Below are positions 6,754-15,876 of a stretch of DNA of 64,000 nt, piece after piece; positions within the stretch are counted from its first letter, which is position 1, and every line of letters starts with the position of its first letter. The notes below the pieces were generated by a model that had not been told where the DNA came from, searched no databases, and was given only the letters and a program-made list of their open reading frames with translations. Origin of the DNA: Modestobacter marinus. GTDB taxonomy: Bacteria; Actinomycetota; Actinomycetes; Mycobacteriales; Geodermatophilaceae. The position numbers and the translations under genes are program-made. The DNA lies in the NCBI RefSeq assembly GCF_011758655.1, contig NZ_JAAMPA010000001.1:3100001-3164000 (forward strand), in the 5' to 3' direction.

Positions 6754-8325
6754 TCACGCGGGGCAGGTCAGCCCGTCCTGCGGGACGGCGAGGTCGATCA
6801 GGTACGCGTTGACGGCCGCCGTCACGCACTCGGTCTTGGGGTAGGCGGTGTGTCCGCTGCCCTGCCAGGTGAGCAGCACCCCGTTCTCCAGCTCCTCGGC
6901 GAGGTCGACCGCGCCGCTCACCGGGGTGACCGGGTCGCCCTGCGTGCCGATGACCAGGATGGGCGGGCTGCCCGCGGCGTCCCGCTCGGGCAGGGGCGTG
7001 CGCGGGGCCTCCCAGGCCGAGCAGGTGTAGAGGCTCAGCGCGGCGTCGGCGCCGAAGAGCGGGTAGCGCGCGTTCCAGTCCGCGGCCAGTGCCTGCACGT
7101 CCGAGGCGCTGAACTCCTCGTCGGTGTCGGCGCAGTTCACCGCCAGGTTGGCGTCGACCACGTTGCTGTAGGTGCCGTCGTCGTTGCGGCCGGTGTAGGT
7201 GTCGGCCAGCGTCAGGATGCCGGCGGCGTCACCGTTGCGGGCGGCGGCCAGCGACTGGGCCAGCTGCGGCCACGCCGAGGGCTGGTAGAGCGCCGAGCGG
7301 ACCCCACCCAGGATCAGGCCGGGCGTCGCCTGGCGGGTCTCGCCCTCCCGGCTGCTGGGGATCGGGGCCGCGGCGGCCTGGGTGAGCAGCTCGCCCAGGA
7401 ACGCCCGCGGGTCGGGGCCGAGCGGGCAGCCGCTGATGAGCGACAGGCAGTTGGCGGCGAAGGCGTCGTACGCGGCCTCGAAGCCCTGGGCCTGCGCCTC
7501 GGCCGCCTCCTGCTCGGTGGCGTTCGGGTCGACCGCGCCGTCGAGCACCATCGCGCGCACCTGCTCGGGGAACAGCTCGGCGTAGGTGGAGCCCAGGGTC
7601 GTGCCGTACGAGTAGCCCAGGTAATTGAGCTGGTCGTCACCGAGGGACTGGCGGACCAGGTCCATGTCGCGGGCCGCGTCGACCGTGTTGAAGGCGCCGA
7701 GCGCCTCCTGGTACTCGTCGCTGCAGCCGGCCGCCACCTCCTCGATCTCGCTGAAGAGCGCGTCCTGGGCGGCGGCGTCGATGACCCGCGGGTCGGCGGC
7801 GAACAGCTCGTCCTTCTGCTCGTCGGAGATGCACTCGACGGGCGTGGACAGGCCCGAACCGCGCGGGTCGAGGCCGACGATGTCGAACTGGTTGACGATC
7901 GCCTCGGGGAGGGTCAGCGCCGCCTGGATGGCCGCATCGGCCGCGGACTGCCCGGGACCGCCGGGGTTCACGAACAGCGAGCCGATCGGGTAGGTCTGGC
8001 CGTTCAGGCTGGCCCGCACCAGGAACAGCTGCAGGGTGCCGCCCTCGGGGTCGTCGTAGCTGACCGGCACCGTCGTCGTCCCGCAGGAGAAGGTGAGGTC
8101 GCGCTCCGAACCGGGCCGCCCGGCGATGATCGGGTCGATCTCGCTGTCGCAGTCGGTCCAGTCGATCAGCTGCGCCTCCGGCTCGGCCGGCGCCTCGGTG
8201 GTGGAGCCGGCCGCGGCCGTCTCGCCCTCGCCCTCGCCCTCGCCGGAGGAGGTGCACCCGGCGAGGGTCAGGGCGAGAGCGAGGACAGCTCCTCCGGTGG
8301 CGGTGAGGCGGTGGCGCGCGGTCAT
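6754..8325 (-). CDS. Lipoprotein alpha/beta hydrolase, tripeptidyl-aminopeptidase (TAP) type
   Basis: A 523-aa serine hydrolase related to the secreted tripeptidyl aminopeptidases of Streptomyces. The N-terminus is a lipoprotein signal with lipobox LAGC (Cys24), then a Gly/Glu/Thr spacer. The nucleophile elbow is GYSYGT, the oxyanion region is NPGGPG, and the C-terminal TAP-like domain carries IGTQGDPVTP (Asp) and GSGHTAYPK (His). The ATG at 8325 is preferred over the in-frame TTG at 8334 because a TACCCT -10 box (minus strand, 8334-8339) would place the mRNA start at or next to the ATG. It probably trims peptides outside the membrane. Substrate unknown. Confidence 0.9.
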   Translation of the reverse strand: MTARHRLTATGGAVLALALTLAGCTSSGEGEGEGETAAAGSTTEAPAEPEAQLIDWTDCDSEIDPIIAGRPGSERDLTFSCGTTTVPVSYDDPEGGTLQLFLVRASLNGQTYPIGSLFVNPGGPGQSAADAAIQAALTLPEAIVNQFDIVGLDPRGSGLSTPVECISDEQKDELFAADPRVIDAAAQDALFSEIEEVAAGCSDEYQEALGAFNTVDAARDMDLVRQSLGDDQLNYLGYSYGTTLGSTYAELFPEQVRAMVLDGAVDPNATEQEAAEAQAQGFEAAYDAFAANCLSLISGCPLGPDPRAFLGELLTQAAAAPIPSSREGETRQATPGLILGGVRSALYQPSAWPQLAQSLAAARNGDAAGILTLADTYTGRNDDGTYSNVVDANLAVNCADTDEEFSASDVQALAADWNARYPLFGADAALSLYTCSAWEAPRTPLPERDAAGSPPILVIGTQGDPVTPVSGAVDLAEELENGVLLTWQGSGHTAYPKTECVTAAVNAYLIDLAVPQDGLTCPA

Positions 8326-8434
8326 GATCGGCAAGGGTAGGAGGCGAACCTGGGAGCGGCAGCCAGCTCGGTCGTGACGATCCGCTCAGTTCCCTCGGGA
8401 ACCCGGCCACCGACGCCGTCCAGCCGGCCGCTGG

Positions 8435-9508
8435 TCATCCGCCCAGGACCTCGGCGAGGTCGTAGTGGACCGGGACCTCCAGCTGCTCGTAGGTGCACGA
8501 CCGTGCGTCCCGGTCGGGACGCCAGCGCAGGAAGTGGCCGGTGTGCCGCAGCCGGCTGCCCTCCAGCTGGTCGTACTTGATCTCCACCACCAGCTCCGGC
8601 CGCAGCGGCACCCAGGAGAGGTCCTTGCCGGCGTTCCAGCGGCTGGTCGCCCCGGGCATCCGGTGTTCGCCGTCCTCGCCCGTCTGGGCGTTGGCCCAGT
8701 CCTGCCAGGGGTGCCCGTCCAGCGCCTCGGCCCGGTAGGGGGCGAGCTCCTCGACCAGCTCGGCCCGGCGCTTCATCGAGAAGGACGCCGCGACGCCGAT
8801 GTGCTGCAGGGTGCCGGCGTCGTCGTAGAGGCCCAGCAGCAGCGAGCCGACCACCGGACCGCTCTTGTGCCAGCGGAAGCCGGCGACCACGCAGTCCGCC
8901 GTCCGGACGTGCTTGACCTTGGTCATCACCCGCTGGTCGGGGGAGTAGGGCTGGTCGCCGCGCTTGGCGATCACCCCGTCCAGGCCGGCGCCCTCGAACT
9001 CGCCGAACCAGCGCTGACCCACCTCGACGTCGGAGGTGACGGTGCTGACGTACACCGGCGCCTGCGCGCCGGCCAGCGCCTCGCGCAGCCTGGCCTGGCG
9101 CTCGGCGTACGGGGTCTCCAGGAGCGAGTCGTCCCCGAGCGCCAGCAGGTCGAAGGCGACGAAGGACGCCGGAGTCTCCGCGGCCAGCCGGGTCACCCGC
9201 GAGGCGGCCGGGTGGATCCGCTGCAGCAGCGACTCGAAGTCCAGCCGGTCACCACGCGGGACGATGATCTCGCCGTCGACGACGCACCGCTCGGGCAGCT
9301 GGGCCTTCACCGCCTCGACGACGTCGGGGAAGTAGCGGGTCAGCGGGCGCTCGTTGCGGCTGCCCAGCTCGACCTCGTCGCCGTCCCGGAAGACGATGCA
9401 CCGGAACCCGTCCCACTTCGGCTCGTAGAACCAGCCGTCGCCGGTGGGCAGCGTCGCCACCGGCTTGGCGAGCATCGGCTTGACCGGGGGGTTCACGGGC
9501 AGGTCCAT
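8435..9508 (-). CDS. ATP-dependent DNA ligase, LigC type
   Basis: A 357-aa ligase with the nucleotidyltransferase core and OB-fold only. Motif I is EPKWDGFR with the AMP-accepting Lys31; motif III-like FVAFDLLAL, motif IV DGVIAKR and motif V ELVVEIKYDQ follow in order. LigC enzymes seal nicks in a NAD-independent way and take part in base-excision repair and back-up end joining. I prefer the ATG at 9508 to the TTG four codons upstream. The start is only three bases from a long hairpin (9512-9552), which leaves little space for an ordinary promoter. Confidence 0.94.
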   Translation of the reverse strand: MDLPVNPPVKPMLAKPVATLPTGDGWFYEPKWDGFRCIVFRDGDEVELGSRNERPLTRYFPDVVEAVKAQLPERCVVDGEIIVPRGDRLDFESLLQRIHPAASRVTRLAAETPASFVAFDLLALGDDSLLETPYAERQARLREALAGAQAPVYVSTVTSDVEVGQRWFGEFEGAGLDGVIAKRGDQPYSPDQRVMTKVKHVRTADCVVAGFRWHKSGPVVGSLLLGLYDDAGTLQHIGVAASFSMKRRAELVEELAPYRAEALDGHPWQDWANAQTGEDGEHRMPGATSRWNAGKDLSWVPLRPELVVEIKYDQLEGSRLRHTGHFLRWRPDRDARSCTYEQLEVPVHYDLAEVLGG

Positions 9509-9511
9509 GGC

Positions 9512-9552
9512 CCCAGTCAAGCAGCCACTAACAAGCGCGGCTGTTGACTGGG
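9512..9552 (-). terminator. Hairpin at the end of the AIPR insert
   Basis: Left arm cccagtcaa-g-cagcc (9512-9526) pairs with ggctgttgactggg (9539-9552), giving 14 base pairs with a single bulged G and a 12-base loop. It lies 10 bases past the AIPR stop codon and directly before the ligase ATG. It is a probable terminator and marks the edge between AT-richer and GC-rich DNA. Confidence 0.7.
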
Positions 9553-9562
9553 ACCATAGGTA

Positions 9563-11293
9563 TCAGTAGTTAGAGCGTGGACGACGCGTGACCTGACGCA
9601 CGTGACCGCGCAGTTGCCTCGTAGCTTCAGCTAGCAGTGCCCGCGTCACACTTTCGCTTTTGGCTATCTGGTCGAGCAGATAAGTCCGCGTGCGCCGAGA
9701 CTCAATATCGTACTGGGTTCGCAGAATCTCATATTGCGTACCGAGCAGCGAAGTCTCGAGCGTGGTGGACTCTAGTTTTGCCAGGTCCTGCGTTGATGGC
9801 TTTTGCTTGCGCGTCGCGGCAATGACCGCCAGCATAGCGAGTTGGAAGCGAAAATCCTCGGCTCCCTCAGCGCGGACGGATCGAAGGTACTCGTCGCATT
9901 GACGCATCACCTCAATGGCTGCCGCGTACATTTGTACCTGGAACTCTGTACTGAAGGCAAAGTCGTAGATCTCCGGCTCAAAGACGCGGCTAGGTGTTGC
10001 TCTCGCAATGTGTGGCACCTGCACAAGCGTGCTGAGGAGTGCTTGACCCATGCTGTCGATAGAAACAATCCTATCCATGGGTCGCCCCTCATTGTAGTAC
10101 TGGCGGCGTCGCCTCTCATAAAAGAACCCGCGAGTCAGGAGATAGTCCTCAATCTGCCTCTGCACTTTATCTGTCGCCCGTAGAGCAGACGGGCCGAAGG
10201 ATGTCTGACTGTTGGTTGCTCGAATGATGCGCTCCCGAACAGCGGAGTCGTTCGCCTGGATGATCTTGACCAGGACGGAGCGCTCGTCTGACGGGTCGTG
10301 GGGGCTGCGACTGCGCTTATGAATCTCTGTTGATGTTTGCAGGCCGTTGACAATCTGTGGAGATTCCAGCTTTAGCAATTTGTTGGCTAGCTGAACCTCC
10401 GATGCCACGATGGTCACTCCATTGTTCAGCCACCAGAAGTCAACATCCGGATCAGAGGTCGATAGGGTTTTCTCAATGCTTTGATTGACCGCGGTTTCGC
10501 CCTCGTAGTCGCGCACGTTGGCCTCAAATAGCGAAGTGTCCAATTCCCCTGTCTTGGTGCTGATGAATGATTGATAGTCATCGAGACGAGCCACCCCGAT
10601 GTAGCCACCGGCTGTGTCGGTAGATATGGGGTTCTCGGATAGCTGCAGGTTGTGCGTGGTCACCTGCGATTCGCGCGCCAGATCGTAGAGGCTACTTGCG
10701 TCCATGAATTGAACATGTACAGGGCAGTCGCCAAAGAGGGACGTGCACACTGTCTTCAGGTGGCCCGCTTTGGCGTTCGTGTTCTCGTGCAAGTGAGTGG
10801 CTTTCAAGCTAGCGAAGGCGACATACACGTGAAGTTCTGGCATGTCCAGTTCGCGGTATGCATTCAAGAACCGTCGAGTCGATTCGATAACGCGCGAATT
10901 GGCGAAACTGAGCAGCGTTTGTTCGTTCCGATCAAACGTGAGAAGCCGTGGGAGATTGACGATCAGCTTGTCGATAGCCTCCTCGCCGAAACCCTTGGAG
11001 TCTTTCACTTGAAGAAGGGTTAACTCCAACTTCGCACGCTTGCCTAGGGCTGGCAGTGGAGTGTCATCACTCAAGCAGATGCCGTTGGCGAACACGTAGA
11101 TCGCGTCAAGGCCACAGTCCTTCTCGCCGTCCACGATACCGCTGATGGTCTCTTCAGGGCTGATACCAGTGCTCTTAAGATACTGTTCTGCCACCCAGTA
11201 GGTGTTGTGGTCGTCATCTGATAGCTGTTGTCGCGTTTGATCGCGACTCTTCGACAGAAGACCTTGTAGAAGCACAACTGCGTTCGCGTTCAC
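9563..11293 (-). CDS. AIPR family protein (abortive infection phage resistance)
   Basis: A 576-aa protein of the AIPR family, proteins linked to abortive phage defence. Visible family blocks are LFEANVRDYEG (255-265), WWLNNGVTI (287-295), IVNGLQTS (314-321) and RATNSQT (358-364). The N-terminus has GLDA (Asp63) followed by LLQVK (Gln95, Lys97), a spacing and pattern like the PD-(D/E)xK nuclease core, as in the 'IQSK' segment of other AIPR proteins. The GTG at 11293 is the first sensible start; a TTG at 11371 is an alternative and neither has a good ribosome site. Base composition is strikingly lower in GC than all neighbours, with AT-ending codons common, so it was probably acquired. No partner gene is present. 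Confidence 0.88.
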   Translation of the reverse strand: MNANAVVLLQGLLSKSRDQTRQQLSDDDHNTYWVAEQYLKSTGISPEETISGIVDGEKDCGLDAIYVFANGICLSDDTPLPALGKRAKLELTLLQVKDSKGFGEEAIDKLIVNLPRLLTFDRNEQTLLSFANSRVIESTRRFLNAYRELDMPELHVYVAFASLKATHLHENTNAKAGHLKTVCTSLFGDCPVHVQFMDASSLYDLARESQVTTHNLQLSENPISTDTAGGYIGVARLDDYQSFISTKTGELDTSLFEANVRDYEGETAVNQSIEKTLSTSDPDVDFWWLNNGVTIVASEVQLANKLLKLESPQIVNGLQTSTEIHKRSRSPHDPSDERSVLVKIIQANDSAVRERIIRATNSQTSFGPSALRATDKVQRQIEDYLLTRGFFYERRRRQYYNEGRPMDRIVSIDSMGQALLSTLVQVPHIARATPSRVFEPEIYDFAFSTEFQVQMYAAAIEVMRQCDEYLRSVRAEGAEDFRFQLAMLAVIAATRKQKPSTQDLAKLESTTLETSLLGTQYEILRTQYDIESRRTRTYLLDQIAKSESVTRALLAEATRQLRGHVRQVTRRPRSNY

Positions 11294-11427
11294 GGGGCCC
11301 CCAAGAGAAGCGAATCGACCTAACCTCGCCTGCGACGAGCGAGCACTCAGGCTAAGCGACGCCTCCGACAAGTTGCGGTAGGTCGGCGTCCAGTCGCGAA
11401 GAAGAGGGAGCGCGGTGCTCCACGAAC

Positions 11428-12150
11428 CTAAGTCTGCTGGGGTGCGAATAGCCAGCGGGTGAAGAGGGCGCCATTCTCTTCCAGCACTTGGGCCAGCTCC
11501 GCCGCCGCGGGGGTGGGCAGTGCATGTGGCAGCAGGCCGGGGCCGCCGCCGACGAGCAGCGGGGCGAGGGTCAGGTCCAGCTCGTCGACCACCCCGGCGG
11601 CGAGCGCGGCGGCGAAGAGCGCCGGCCCGCCCTCGCACAGCACCTGCTCGAGGCCACGCGCGGCCAGGGCGTCGAGCGCGGTCGGCAGGTCGACGTCGTC
11701 GTCGCCGCAGACCACCACCTCGACGCCGGCGGCGGTGAGCGCTGAACGCCGGTCGGCGTCGGCCGCGGCGCAGGTGACGAGCAGCGTCGGGGTGACCGCA
11801 CCGGTGACCAGCTGGTCGTCGGGGGCCAGCGAGGCCCGCCGGGACACGATCGCCACCGGGGCGACCGGTGGGCGGCCGAGCTCGGTGCGCAGCCGGCCGA
11901 CGGCGGAGTCGGGGAGCACCGGCCGGTAGCCCTCGGCCGCCGCCGTCCCGGCGCCCACCAGCACCGCGTCGGCCAGCGCGCGCAGCATCCGGAACACCCG
12001 CCGGTCGCCGTCCGAGCCCAGCCCGCCGCTGCGCCCGTCGACGCTGATGGCGCCGTCCAGCGCGGCGACGAAGTTCACCCGCAGGTGCCGGCCGGCCGGC
12101 GCGCGGTAGGCGTCGGCCAGGCCGGCAGGGTCCCGGGGGAGCAGCGCCAC
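11428..12150 (-). CDS. Pyrimidine reductase family protein (RibD C-terminal / DHFR fold)
   Basis: A 240-aa protein with the RibD reductase fold, which in riboflavin synthesis reduces the ribosyl-aminouracil ring with NADPH. Typical blocks are RVNFVAALDGAIS near residue 25, DAVLVGAGTA (about 61-70) and LCEGGPALFAALL-like LCEGGPALFAA near 170. There is no deaminase domain, and no rib genes are close by, so the substrate may differ. The GTG start lies two bases after the treZ stop codon, which suggests translational coupling. The stop is followed directly by low-GC DNA of the AIPR insert. Confidence 0.85.
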   Translation of the reverse strand: MALLPRDPAGLADAYRAPAGRHLRVNFVAALDGAISVDGRSGGLGSDGDRRVFRMLRALADAVLVGAGTAAAEGYRPVLPDSAVGRLRTELGRPPVAPVAIVSRRASLAPDDQLVTGAVTPTLLVTCAAADADRRSALTAAGVEVVVCGDDDVDLPTALDALAARGLEQVLCEGGPALFAAALAAGVVDELDLTLAPLLVGGGPGLLPHALPTPAAAELAQVLEENGALFTRWLFAPQQT

Positions 12151-12152
12151 GC

Positions 12153-13904
12153 TCAGCGCGTGGTGAGGACGGCGGCGCTCTCCGCCGGCATCGTCACCGT
12201 CGTCCCGTCCAGCTCGGGGAGCTCGCCACTGCTGAACAGCACCTCACGGCCCGCGACGTCCAGGTCGATCTCCCGCGGCTGGTCGGACAGGTTGGCGACC
12301 ACCCGGAGCGAGCCGCGGTGCACGACCAGCCACCGGTCGGCGTCGTCCCAGTGCACCTGCACCGCGGACAGGTCGGGGTCGACCAGCTCCGGGTGCCGGC
12401 GACGCAGCGCCAGCAGCGCCTTGTGCACCGCGAGGACGTGCGCGTGCGGCTCCTGCCCGGCCTCGGACCAGTCGAGCTTCGAGCGGGTGAAGGTCTCCGG
12501 GTCCTGCGGGTCGGGCACCACGGCGGCGTCCCAGCCGTGCTCGGCGAACTCGCCGATCCGACCTTCGGCGGTGGCCCGGCCCAGCTCCGGCTCCGGGTGG
12601 CTGGTGAAGAACTGCCACGGGGTGGAGGCGCCCCACTCCTCGCCCATGAAGAGCATCGGGGTGAACGGGCTGGTCAGCACCAGGGTGGCGCCGACGCCGA
12701 GCAGGCTGGGGGAGAGCGAGGCGGAGATCCGGTCGCCGACCGCGCGGTTGCCGATCTGGTCGTGGTCCTGCAGGTAGGCCAGGAACTTCCAGCCCGGCAG
12801 GGCCGCGGTGTCCACGGGGCGGCCGTGGTGCCGCTTGCGGAAGCTGGACCAGTCGCCGGCGTGGAAGAAGGCACCGGTGAGCACCTTCGCCAGCCCGCCG
12901 AGCCCGGCGGCCTCGAAGTCGGCGTAGTAGCCCTGCCCCTCGCCGGTCAGCTGGGTGTGCAGGGAGTGGTGGAAGTCGTCGCTCCACTGCGCGTCCAGCC
13001 CGGTGCCGCCGGCGACCCGGGGCGTGACCATCCGCGGGTCGTTGAGGTCGCTCTCCGCGATCAGCGTCAGCGGGCGGCCCTCGGCGACCGAGAGCCTGGC
13101 GACCTCACCGGCCATCTCCTCGAGGACGTGCGTGGCCCGCTCGTCGACCAGGGCGTGCACCGCGTCCAGCCGCAGACCGTCGGCGTGCATGTCGTGCAGC
13201 CACATCAGGGCGTTGTCCAGGATGTAACGGCGCACCTCGTCGGAGTCCGGGCCGGAGAGGTTGATCGAGTTGCCCCAGGTGTTCGCCCCCTCGGCGAAGA
13301 CCGGGAAGAACAGCGGGAGGTAGTTGCCCGACGGGCCCAGGTGGTTGTAGACGACGTCCTGGATGACGCCCAGGCCGCGCTGGTGGCAGGCGTCGACGAA
13401 GCGCTGGTAGCCCGCCGGCCCGCCGTAGGTCTCCTGCACCGCGTACCAGGCGACGCCGTCGTAGCCCCAGTTGTGCGTGCCGTTGAAGCCGTTCACCGGG
13501 AGCAGCTCGACGAAGTCGACGCCGAGCTCGACCAGGTGCTCCAGCCGCCCGATCGCCGCGTCGAAGGTGCCCTCGGGGGTGAACGTGCCGATGTGCAGCT
13601 CGTAGACGACGCCACCGGCCAGCGGACGCCCGGTCCAGGCGTCGTCGCCCCAGCGGTGGGCGGCCGGGTCGAAGCGCCGGGAGAGACCGTGCACGCCCTC
13701 GGGCTGACGGCGGGAGCGCGGGTCGGGGCGCGGCGTCGGGTCGTCGTCGAGCAGGTAGCCGTAGTCGGCCTCGGGGGAGGCGGCGACCGTGGCGTGCCAC
13801 CAGCCGGCGTCGTCCCGCTGCATGTCGTGCACCCCGCCGTCCACCTGCAGGCGGACCCGCTCGGGCAGCGGCGCCCAGACGGCGAAGTCGACGGGCTCGG
13901 ACAT
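12153..13904 (-). CDS. treZ: Malto-oligosyltrehalose trehalohydrolase TreZ
   Basis: Releases trehalose from maltooligosyl-trehalose, the last step of the TreX-TreY-TreZ route. The order is an N-terminal beta-sandwich (to about residue 95), the GH13 barrel with [16 protein letters not shown] (nucleophile Asp), IAESD (acid Glu) and LQDHDQIGN, and a C-terminal beta domain. At 583 aa it is of normal length. A longer frame extends upstream, but the ATG at 13904 with GGAGG seven bases before it is the clear start and opens with the usual FAVWAP block. It is encoded 4.3 kb away from treY and treX, with unrelated genes between. Confidence 0.96.
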   Translation of the reverse strand: MSEPVDFAVWAPLPERVRLQVDGGVHDMQRDDAGWWHATVAASPEADYGYLLDDDPTPRPDPRSRRQPEGVHGLSRRFDPAAHRWGDDAWTGRPLAGGVVYELHIGTFTPEGTFDAAIGRLEHLVELGVDFVELLPVNGFNGTHNWGYDGVAWYAVQETYGGPAGYQRFVDACHQRGLGVIQDVVYNHLGPSGNYLPLFFPVFAEGANTWGNSINLSGPDSDEVRRYILDNALMWLHDMHADGLRLDAVHALVDERATHVLEEMAGEVARLSVAEGRPLTLIAESDLNDPRMVTPRVAGGTGLDAQWSDDFHHSLHTQLTGEGQGYYADFEAAGLGGLAKVLTGAFFHAGDWSSFRKRHHGRPVDTAALPGWKFLAYLQDHDQIGNRAVGDRISASLSPSLLGVGATLVLTSPFTPMLFMGEEWGASTPWQFFTSHPEPELGRATAEGRIGEFAEHGWDAAVVPDPQDPETFTRSKLDWSEAGQEPHAHVLAVHKALLALRRRHPELVDPDLSAVQVHWDDADRWLVVHRGSLRVVANLSDQPREIDLDVAGREVLFSSGELPELDGTTVTMPAESAAVLTTR

Positions 13905-14078
13905 GCGGGTGCCTCCAGGGCGGTGCGGGGGACGGGCAGGTCGATCATGCCCGGGCGTCCGGCGGTCAACCGTCGCCGGAGCGCACGTCTCGCACTCCGA
14001 CGGCGTCGCACCCGGGGACGACCTGCTCGCGGTGGCGTCTCCGTCGGCGGGATGACGCCGGGAGGCTCGCCGCACCGC

Positions 14079-14084
14079 TAGGTT
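14079..14084 (+). promoter_or_regulatory. Likely -10 box of the exporter operon
   Basis: TAGGTT lies 38 bases before the ATG at 14123, leaving a leader of about 30 bases with a purine-rich GAAGAGAG. It is the best -10 candidate in the 218-base region between treZ and this operon. No convincing -35 is visible. Confidence 0.45.
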
Positions 14085-14122
14085 CTGCGACGCTTCCGTT
14101 CCGCGAGACGAAGAGAGCCGAC

Positions 14123-15151
14123 ATGACGGTCGTCCGGACATGGGTCCTGCCCGTGCTGCGCATCCTGATCTGGGCGGTGATCGCGGTGGCCCTCGTCGTC
14201 CTCGCCTTCCGCGGGGGCGGGGGCGGCACCGGGCCGGGTGGCGCCACCAGCGCCCCGGGGGTGGACCTGGCCTCCCCGGAGGTCCCGGTCGGCCGCGGCA
14301 CGGTGACCAACACCGTCTCGGTGCAGGGTGCTGTCGCCGCCGACCCCGCGGTGCCGGTGAAGGCCACCGCCGCCGGGACGGTGAGCCGGCTGCACGTCGC
14401 CGCCGGGGCGCCGGTGGCGGTCGGTGACAAGCTGCTGGACGTCCGGTTCGAGGAGGAGCGGGACCCGGTCGTCGGCACGGACGCCGAGGGCAACCCGACC
14501 TCGACCCCGCGCGACCCGCTGGTGAAGGTGGTCACGGTCACCGCCACGGCGGCCGGCCGGCTGGCCACCCTCGACGTCCTCAAGGACCAGGTCGTGGCCG
14601 TGGGCGACGCCGTCGGCACCATCTCCCCGGGCACCCTCTCGGTGACCGCGTCGCTCTCCCAGGCCGACCAGTTCCGGCTGCTCAGCCCGCCGAGCACGGC
14701 CGAGGTCACCGTCACCGGCGGCCCGGCGCCGTTCACCTGCACCGGGCTGACCCTCGGTGCCCCGTCGGATGACGAGGACCAGGCGAACGCCGGCGTGGAC
14801 CCGATGACCGGCATGCCGATCACCGCGACCACGACCGCCCGGTGCGCCGTCCCGGCCGGGGTGACCGTCTTCCCCGGGATGGCCGCCACCGTCGACGTCC
14901 TGGCCGGCGAGGTCGCCGACGCGCTGGTGGTGCCGGTGACCGCTGTGCAGGGCTCGGTGCAGAACGGCCTGGTCTGGGTGCCCGGTGCCGACGGCACCCC
15001 CGAGGAGCGGCCGGTCACCCTGGGGCTCACCGACGGCCAGCAGGTGGAGATCACCGGCGGCCTCACCGAGGGCGAGTCGGTGCTGGAGTTCGTGCCGGTG
15101 CCCGACGACACGGCCGCCGACCCCTACGCCACGGGCGGGCCGTTCGGATGA
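14123..15151 (+). CDS. Membrane-fusion adaptor of an ABC exporter (MacA/HlyD-like)
   Basis: A 342-aa protein with one N-terminal membrane helix (about residues 7-28), a Gly-rich linker and then an adaptor fold: two half biotinyl-lipoyl-like repeats ([20 protein letters not shown] and [20 protein letters not shown]) and a C-terminal barrel domain (VVPVTAVQ...VWVPGADG). In Gram-positives such proteins sit outside the membrane and work with MacB-type permeases. It is the first of three genes; its stop overlaps the next start (ATGA). It has a small Cys pair (FTCTG and ARCAVP) that could form a disulfide. Confidence 0.87.
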   Translation: MTVVRTWVLPVLRILIWAVIAVALVVLAFRGGGGGTGPGGATSAPGVDLASPEVPVGRGTVTNTVSVQGAVAADPAVPVKATAAGTVSRLHVAAGAPVAVGDKLLDVRFEEERDPVVGTDAEGNPTSTPRDPLVKVVTVTATAAGRLATLDVLKDQVVAVGDAVGTISPGTLSVTASLSQADQFRLLSPPSTAEVTVTGGPAPFTCTGLTLGAPSDDEDQANAGVDPMTGMPITATTTARCAVPAGVTVFPGMAATVDVLAGEVADALVVPVTAVQGSVQNGLVWVPGADGTPEERPVTLGLTDGQQVEITGGLTEGESVLEFVPVPDDTAADPYATGGPFG

Positions 15152-15876
15152 GCCTGCTGGAGCTCTCCGGCGTCGGCCGGGACGTGCGGCTCCCCGACGG
15201 GAGCCTGCTGCCGGTGCTGGCCGGCGTCGACCTGAGCGTCGCGGCCGGCGAGCACGTCTCCATCGTCGGCCGGTCCGGGTCGGGGAAGTCGACGCTGCTC
15301 AACGTGCTGGGGCTGCTGGACAGCCCGACCGCCGGCAGCTACCTGCTCGACGGGCAGCCGACCGACTCCCTTGGTGGACGGCGGCGGTCCCGGCTGCGGG
15401 GGGAGACGTTCGGCTTCGTCTTCCAGCAGTTCAACCTGCTGCCGCGGCGCACCGCGGAGGAGAACGTCGCCGCGCCGCTGCTCTACGCCCGCGGCCGCGA
15501 CTTCTTCACCCGCAACCGGGCCGCCCGCGCCATGCTCGACCGGGTGGGGCTCAGCGCCCGAGCGCTGTCGGTGCCGGAGCGGCTCTCCGGTGGTGAGCAG
15601 CAGCGGGTGGCGATCGCCCGGGCCCTGGTCCGCGGGCCGCGGGTGGTGCTCGCCGACGAGCCCACCGGCGCGCTGGACGTCGAGACCGGCGCCGCCGTGA
15701 TGGCACTGCTGACCGAGGTGACCGCCGAGAACGGGGCCGCCCTGGTGACGATCACCCACGACCTCTCGGTGGCCGCGCTGGCCGGGCGCCGGTTCCGGCT
15801 GGACGCCGGCCGGCTCACCCCGGTGGCGGCGGGGGACGCCCTCGCCGCGGCGACCAGCGACCGGACCGACGCATGA
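15148..15876 (+). CDS. ABC transporter ATPase (MacB/LolD-type)
   Basis: A 242-aa ATPase of the family that drives FtsX-like permeases. Walker A is GRSGSGKST (41-49), the Q-loop is in FGFVFQQFNLLP, the signature is LSGGEQQRVAIARAL, Walker B is VVLADEPTGALD and the H-loop is ITHD. It overlaps the adaptor gene by four bases at its start and the permease gene by four bases at its end, so the three are one translationally coupled operon. Confidence 0.96.
   Translation: MSLLELSGVGRDVRLPDGSLLPVLAGVDLSVAAGEHVSIVGRSGSGKSTLLNVLGLLDSPTAGSYLLDGQPTDSLGGRRRSRLRGETFGFVFQQFNLLPRRTAEENVAAPLLYARGRDFFTRNRAARAMLDRVGLSARALSVPERLSGGEQQRVAIARALVRGPRVVLADEPTGALDVETGAAVMALLTEVTAENGAALVTITHDLSVAALAGRRFRLDAGRLTPVAAGDALAAATSDRTDA

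Noticed and set aside
9500-11430. tRNA or direct-repeat attachment site flanking the AIPR insert
   Set aside because: I compared both edges by eye and saw neither a tRNA-like sequence nor a shared repeat longer than a few bases.
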